Assembly: GCF_040412425.1 (NCBI RefSeq)
Contig: NC_089756.1
Location: 2,142,498 to 2,206,497, forward strand
Reading direction: 5' to 3'
DNA from: Macrobrachium rosenbergii
Taxonomy: Eukaryota; Arthropoda; Malacostraca; Decapoda; Palaemonidae
Length of the DNA stretch: 64,000 nt
Shown here: piece by piece, positions 60,101 to 64,000 of the stretch
How positions within the stretch are numbered: the first letter of the stretch is position 1
Layout: each line of letters opens with the position of its first letter
Position numbers and translations under genes: made by a program
The notes under the pieces: model-generated
Databases searched by the model: none
What the model was told of the DNA's origin: nothing
Seen by the model: the letters and a program-made list of their open reading frames with translations, nothing else

Positions 60101-63100
60101 AAAGAGAAAGGCAGAACCAAGTACAGTAAAGGGCCATTCCTAAGGGTCGAGCCAACTCGGGAGTTTTGAAACCAGAAATCCAAATTAGGACAAAGTCCTT
60201 CTCCTTGGCACCAGAATTGCCCACAGATTGCAGTCTGGTATAGGAAGACCCACCCCTGGACAGGACCAGTCTACAGAAGGCAGGGTTCTTTCCAGGAACG
60301 GTCATATCCGAGGAGAGAAAGCCTAAAAGTGAAGGCTCGTGGATCCATCAGGAGACTGTCCGGAGGAAACCAGCAGGTGTCCTCCAAGATCGCCGCCTCT
60401 CGTTGCGGAAGAGAATACCCTTCACAGCAAGGAGAACCAGAGGGAGAACCCAGTTCGGGTGAAGCAGCATTAGAACAACCTGCAGTTGGCAAGACCCTCC
60501 GAGGCAAGAAGAAATCACACTCTGTTGAGGCAGGGGAAGAGCTTGGTGTCTCAACCTGAATGAACTCCTTGTCCAAAGAAAAGAATTCATCTGGTCGACA
60601 ACGCTCTCGCAAGGAAGGACCGCAGCAGCCCCCAAAGTGATAAAGATTATTCATTGGGCGAGGCGAGGTCCTGTCCCGGGGATCCTTGCGCTGACGAATC
60701 GGCATGAAGTTCTCCGAGAAACGAGGGCGATCGCAACTTGAAGGGGAAGACCCTTACTGCTTCCGAAGCGTGAAACTCCTGTACCTCTCTCCTTGGAGAG
60801 AGACCTTGACAGATCCCAAGAAACCCTCCTCGGCTACCTGGTTGTACTATGAGACAATTGGGAAACCGACACCCAAAGCATGCCAGCCATCTGAACTCAG
60901 AAGACAAATTCGTCGGAGCTCTCTCTGTCCGTCTCGCACCTCTCGGAACAACAGAGAGGAAAACAGGGTGGGTGAAGAGAAAGAGCACCCCTACCTGTCC
61001 TGCCAGTAATACCAGCAGGAGAGGCGGAACATGGGCGATAATTAACCGAAGGAGAGTATTGCCACGAGGGAAGAAGAGCGCTTGTGCTGTGGCCAAGCGC
61101 TTTCCCGGGAAGAGCAGAAAGTTCACTCGAACAGTGGCGAGAACCCGATTTGGAAAAACCGAGCGGGCTGAGCCAAGCTGCACTGAACGGTGGTATGAGG
61201 AGGACTGGGAGGCAGGTGGGGTGAGCCGAGCCAAGCCAGTCTCGCAAACGCGACCAGGAGCTGGTCGGGGCGAGCAAGCGGAGTGAGCACAATCGGAACT
61301 GGACAGGGCAGAACTCATCTGCCGTGAACTAGCGCTAATTTCCCAAACTCTAAACTCCTTTGAGGCCGAGGCCCCTCAAGAAGAAGGTTTAAAGGAGAAT
61401 TCTGTGTCTGCTATCCTGCATGATCGAACCCTAAGGTTCAAGAAACAAGGATGAAACCCGGCCCAGCAACCTAAGCAGCTGGCAAACAGTATTGAGACAC
61501 CTGGGCCCCTTGGCACTTTCTCTTGTCCTGTGCCTCTCGCCACGAGAGCGCTCATGATTCACAAAATTCGAGCTACCTACAAGACCCGCAAAATTCGGGG
61601 AAAGGCTGCTTTCGGTTTCCTAAGAAATCAAAAAGAGACTGCCACAGAACCAGTCTTAGATGCAGACTTCTAAGATTGGCAACGAGGGTGCAGCCTCAAG
61701 AGGCTGTGCTCTCGCGGCCCCCAAAACGCTAAACCCCACAGCAGAATGTGAATCGGTTCCCTCCCAAGGGTGGAAAGAGCCAACGAGAGAAACTTGTCTC
61801 CCAGAACAGAGTTAGTCCCTTAGAAGTCAAAATACTCTCCAGACCAGATTGAGATACTCGATATTCCAGAGAATCTTGAGCACTCAGAGCGGCTTGCAAA
61901 CGAAGGCTCAAAGCAGCACCCGTCTTGGAAGCGTAACCTCTAGGACTGGGAACGGGAGCACAAACTGAGGTCTGCACACCCGAAGCTCCCAAAACACAAA
62001 AACCAGGGGTATGTGAATCGGTTCCTGAACCCGAAGGTCAAGAAGAGCCAATGAGAGACCAACTGCCTCCTCTTAAGGAGGCAGTCCCTAGATGTCCAAG
62101 GACTTCAAGGGGTAAGAAGAAGCACCCTTCCTCTCCTTCAGCTGACGGAGGTCTATCCGGTTCCTGGGGCGCCCTCGAACCTCGGGAAAGGAAGGTAAGA
62201 GGCAGAAGAAGAAGAAATTGAAGATAAGTTGAAGAAGACGGTGGCTACTTCCACAGGGCGACTTCCTTCACCTTCACTCCGACATCTTCTACAGGATGGT
62301 GGACACGAAACATTGTAACCTCCAAGGCAGTTAGGCAGGATCACAACGGAAGCAGCCCAGGACACGACAACCAGGAGAAGCAGCAGGCATGATCAGGACA
62401 CCCGATGCAGGAGCTACGGAAGCAGTTCGAAAGGCAGGAGCTACAGCAATGGACAGGAACATCAAATGAACATCACCAGCAGCGACAGGAATGATAAGGA
62501 CGCCTGTGGCAGGAGACCAGGAAGAGCCACCCAGAGACTGTCGCCAAGTCAACAGGAGCATAGCACAAGAAACAACAGGAGTACACGGACCACAGATACA
62601 CCAGAGGCAGTGTCACAGCATACATGAAGGCCAGCAATGATAGCGATCGATCCACATCAGCGGGAACAGAGTCGGAACGATCCTGACATGGAATTATGCC
62701 ATTCCAACCAGGCACTGTGGTCGATCCCGAAGCAACACTGTATGAACATTGAGACTTCTTCATGAAAAGATATCCCAACTGAGATAACCAGCCAACTACT
62801 GCTGTGCCTACCATGCTCACTGTCAACTCGAAAGAAAAAGCAAAGATGATTAGCAGAGGGAGACTCCTCTCGCTATGAAGGAAACTGCCCTACGTAGCGA
62901 GAGGAGGTCCCTGAGAAGAGGTCGCCCGACTGCCCACGCCCCATACCCCTCGCGGTCTTCGCCCGACGAGTGAGCGAAGAGGGTGAAGGAGAGAGATCTC
63001 TCCCAAAGGAGAGATAAGGAAGAACCTACAGGGAGAGACAATGTAGGAGGGGAGGCAACTAAGGGCGCTGTGGTAGCGAAACTTACCGATGATGCCCGCA

Positions 63101-63730
63101 ACTCTCCATAGCACAGGCGGCAAAAAAAGAAAAAACCACTCAGCACAAGTAGAAAGGATGTGGTCATGCCCTTGTACATAGAGGGCAGAGGCCCAAGAAG
63201 GGGAGCGAACTTTTTACGTCCCGATCAATGTAGGGGAGCGAAGATATTACGCCCCAATCAAATATCTGCGAACGTACAGGGAATGCCTTCAGTATCTAAA
63301 TAAATGGTTACTGGAAGAGAAGCATTGCCACTTGGTTACGCCCCTCTAAATACGCTCTTGGCCATCAAACCCAAGACACAGATGCAGGAAAACGACGGCT
63401 TATGCAAGGCTATCACAAATCGTGGGTTTGTATTAATAAGTATCAAACACGTAATATATACACAAAATTAAAGAAAGATCCCACCGGGATGATAAAGAGC
63501 TTAACGACAGTCAGGCAAAGAGATCCGAAAACATGTCTGCAACGCATGAAGACTGAAAGCAAACTGGAATGTTCACATCTGGGCAGGCAGGTATTCCCGT
63601 CTACCTGATGGTAGTTACTGCCTAACCACTTGCTCAAGAGTTTAACGGCCATGTCCAACTTTGCCTTAAGTAATTCCTAATATATATCATATCGGAACAA
63701 CTTGAATTTAAATGTTCCTCACAAGCTAAA
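57180..63730 (-). mobile_element. Large repeat element of family E, possibly DIRS-like, no intact coding
   Basis: The left end has TTGTTCCGACACGATATAC (57180) and the right end, inverted, TTGTTCCGATATGATATAT (63698-63717), so the ends are inverted repeats of ~20 bp. Terminal inverted repeats without TTAA or TA duplications, plus an abutting miniature copy, mirror the DIRS copies in this window. The minus-strand frames at 60271-62826 are Ser/Pro/Arg-rich and gag-like in style only. I found no RT, RNase H or recombinase motif on either strand. The class is therefore uncertain. Confidence 0.45.
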
Positions 63731-63899
63731 TCATAAATCTCATACAGTTATCCCTTTCCCCATTCATTGTTCCTGCAATCAACACCTTCACAAACATCCC
63801 CAGTCTCTAGTACAGGACCAGCACAGCATTCCTTTATCAACCAAGTACCAAACTTAAAGGACCTGTCCACATTGCTCGACATTTCCTGTCTCAATGACT
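63731..63899. other. Unassigned spacer
   Basis: No recognised feature between element E and TTAA element 3. Confidence 0.4.
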
Positions 63900-64000
63900 T
63901 TAACCCTTAAACGCCTACTGGACGTATCATACGTCGACTAAAATTGTCTGTTGGGTGCAAAGTGGATGTACCGTACGTCGACTACAAAAAATTTCAACCT
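63900..64000. mobile_element. TTAA piggyBac-like element 3, left end only
   Basis: TTAACCCTTAAACGCC followed by TACTGGACGTATCATACGTC and AATTGTCTGTTGGGTGC matches the left end of element 1 and the inverted right end of element 2. At the window edge it begins the AATTTCAACCT block of satellite A, so it probably carries the same array. Confidence 0.78.

Noticed and set aside
60647..61318. 223-residue minus-strand ORF
   Set aside because: Arg/Ser/Pro-rich, no motif, overlapped by equally long plus-strand frames in GC-richer repeat DNA; not a supported gene.

Overview
This window looks like eukaryotic, intron-bearing, AT-rich DNA from an arthropod, most probably a decapod crustacean. The reasons are the DIRS-type tyrosine-recombinase retroelements, RTE and I-clade LINEs, dispersed decapod-style SINE-like repeats, pogo/Tigger-like TA-target MITEs and very long (TA)n and (GA)n tracts. 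The taxonomic call is inference; no species can be named from the sequence. Almost everything is transposable-element DNA, heavily nested and mostly broken by stops and frameshifts. One well-supported host exon is visible (56341-56759, minus strand). One intron-bearing pseudogene of a widespread uncharacterised invertebrate family lies at the left edge (124-2750, minus).

Layout from left to right. 2956-10261 is a TTAA-flanked, piggyBac-like non-autonomous element made almost wholly of tandem ~379-bp satellite monomers. A foldback element (3993-7996) sits inside it, and inside that is a gag-only LTR retrotransposon (4105-7744). From 10262 to 36062 runs one old DIRS element (D1, minus strand). 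It is split by an RTE LINE (10455-13557, with an 18-bp target duplication), a tRNA-type SINE (16556-16800), a second satellite-bearing TTAA element (18054-20245) and a LINE-I insertion whose 13-bp target duplication lies 14 kb apart (20669-20681 and 35011-35023). That LINE insertion holds a second DIRS copy (D2, 27039-31152), a TIR element (31964-33574) and a ~1.17-kb (TA)n tract. D1 meets a plus-strand DIRS copy (D4, 36063-41905) head to head. Two miniature DIRS derivatives (41906-43520) and a minus-strand copy (D5, 43521-53940) follow, joined by similar AT-rich palindromic linkers and interrupted by eight TA-target MITEs. From 53941 there is an RTE relic, a (GA)n tract, the host exon, a different repeat family with inverted ends (56879-63730), and at 63900 the start of a third TTAA element that runs off the window.

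How the parts act together. The autonomous functions seen (DIRS RT, RNase H and recombinase; LINE endonuclease, RT and RNase H; Gag) are all in decayed copies, so nothing here is predicted to be active as it stands. The points of most interest are the satellite-array-carrying TTAA elements, the chain of DIRS copies linked end to end, a recombination history that can be read from LINE copies and target duplications, the gag-only LTR element, and a SINE that shares its 3-prime tail with a truncated LINE in the same window.
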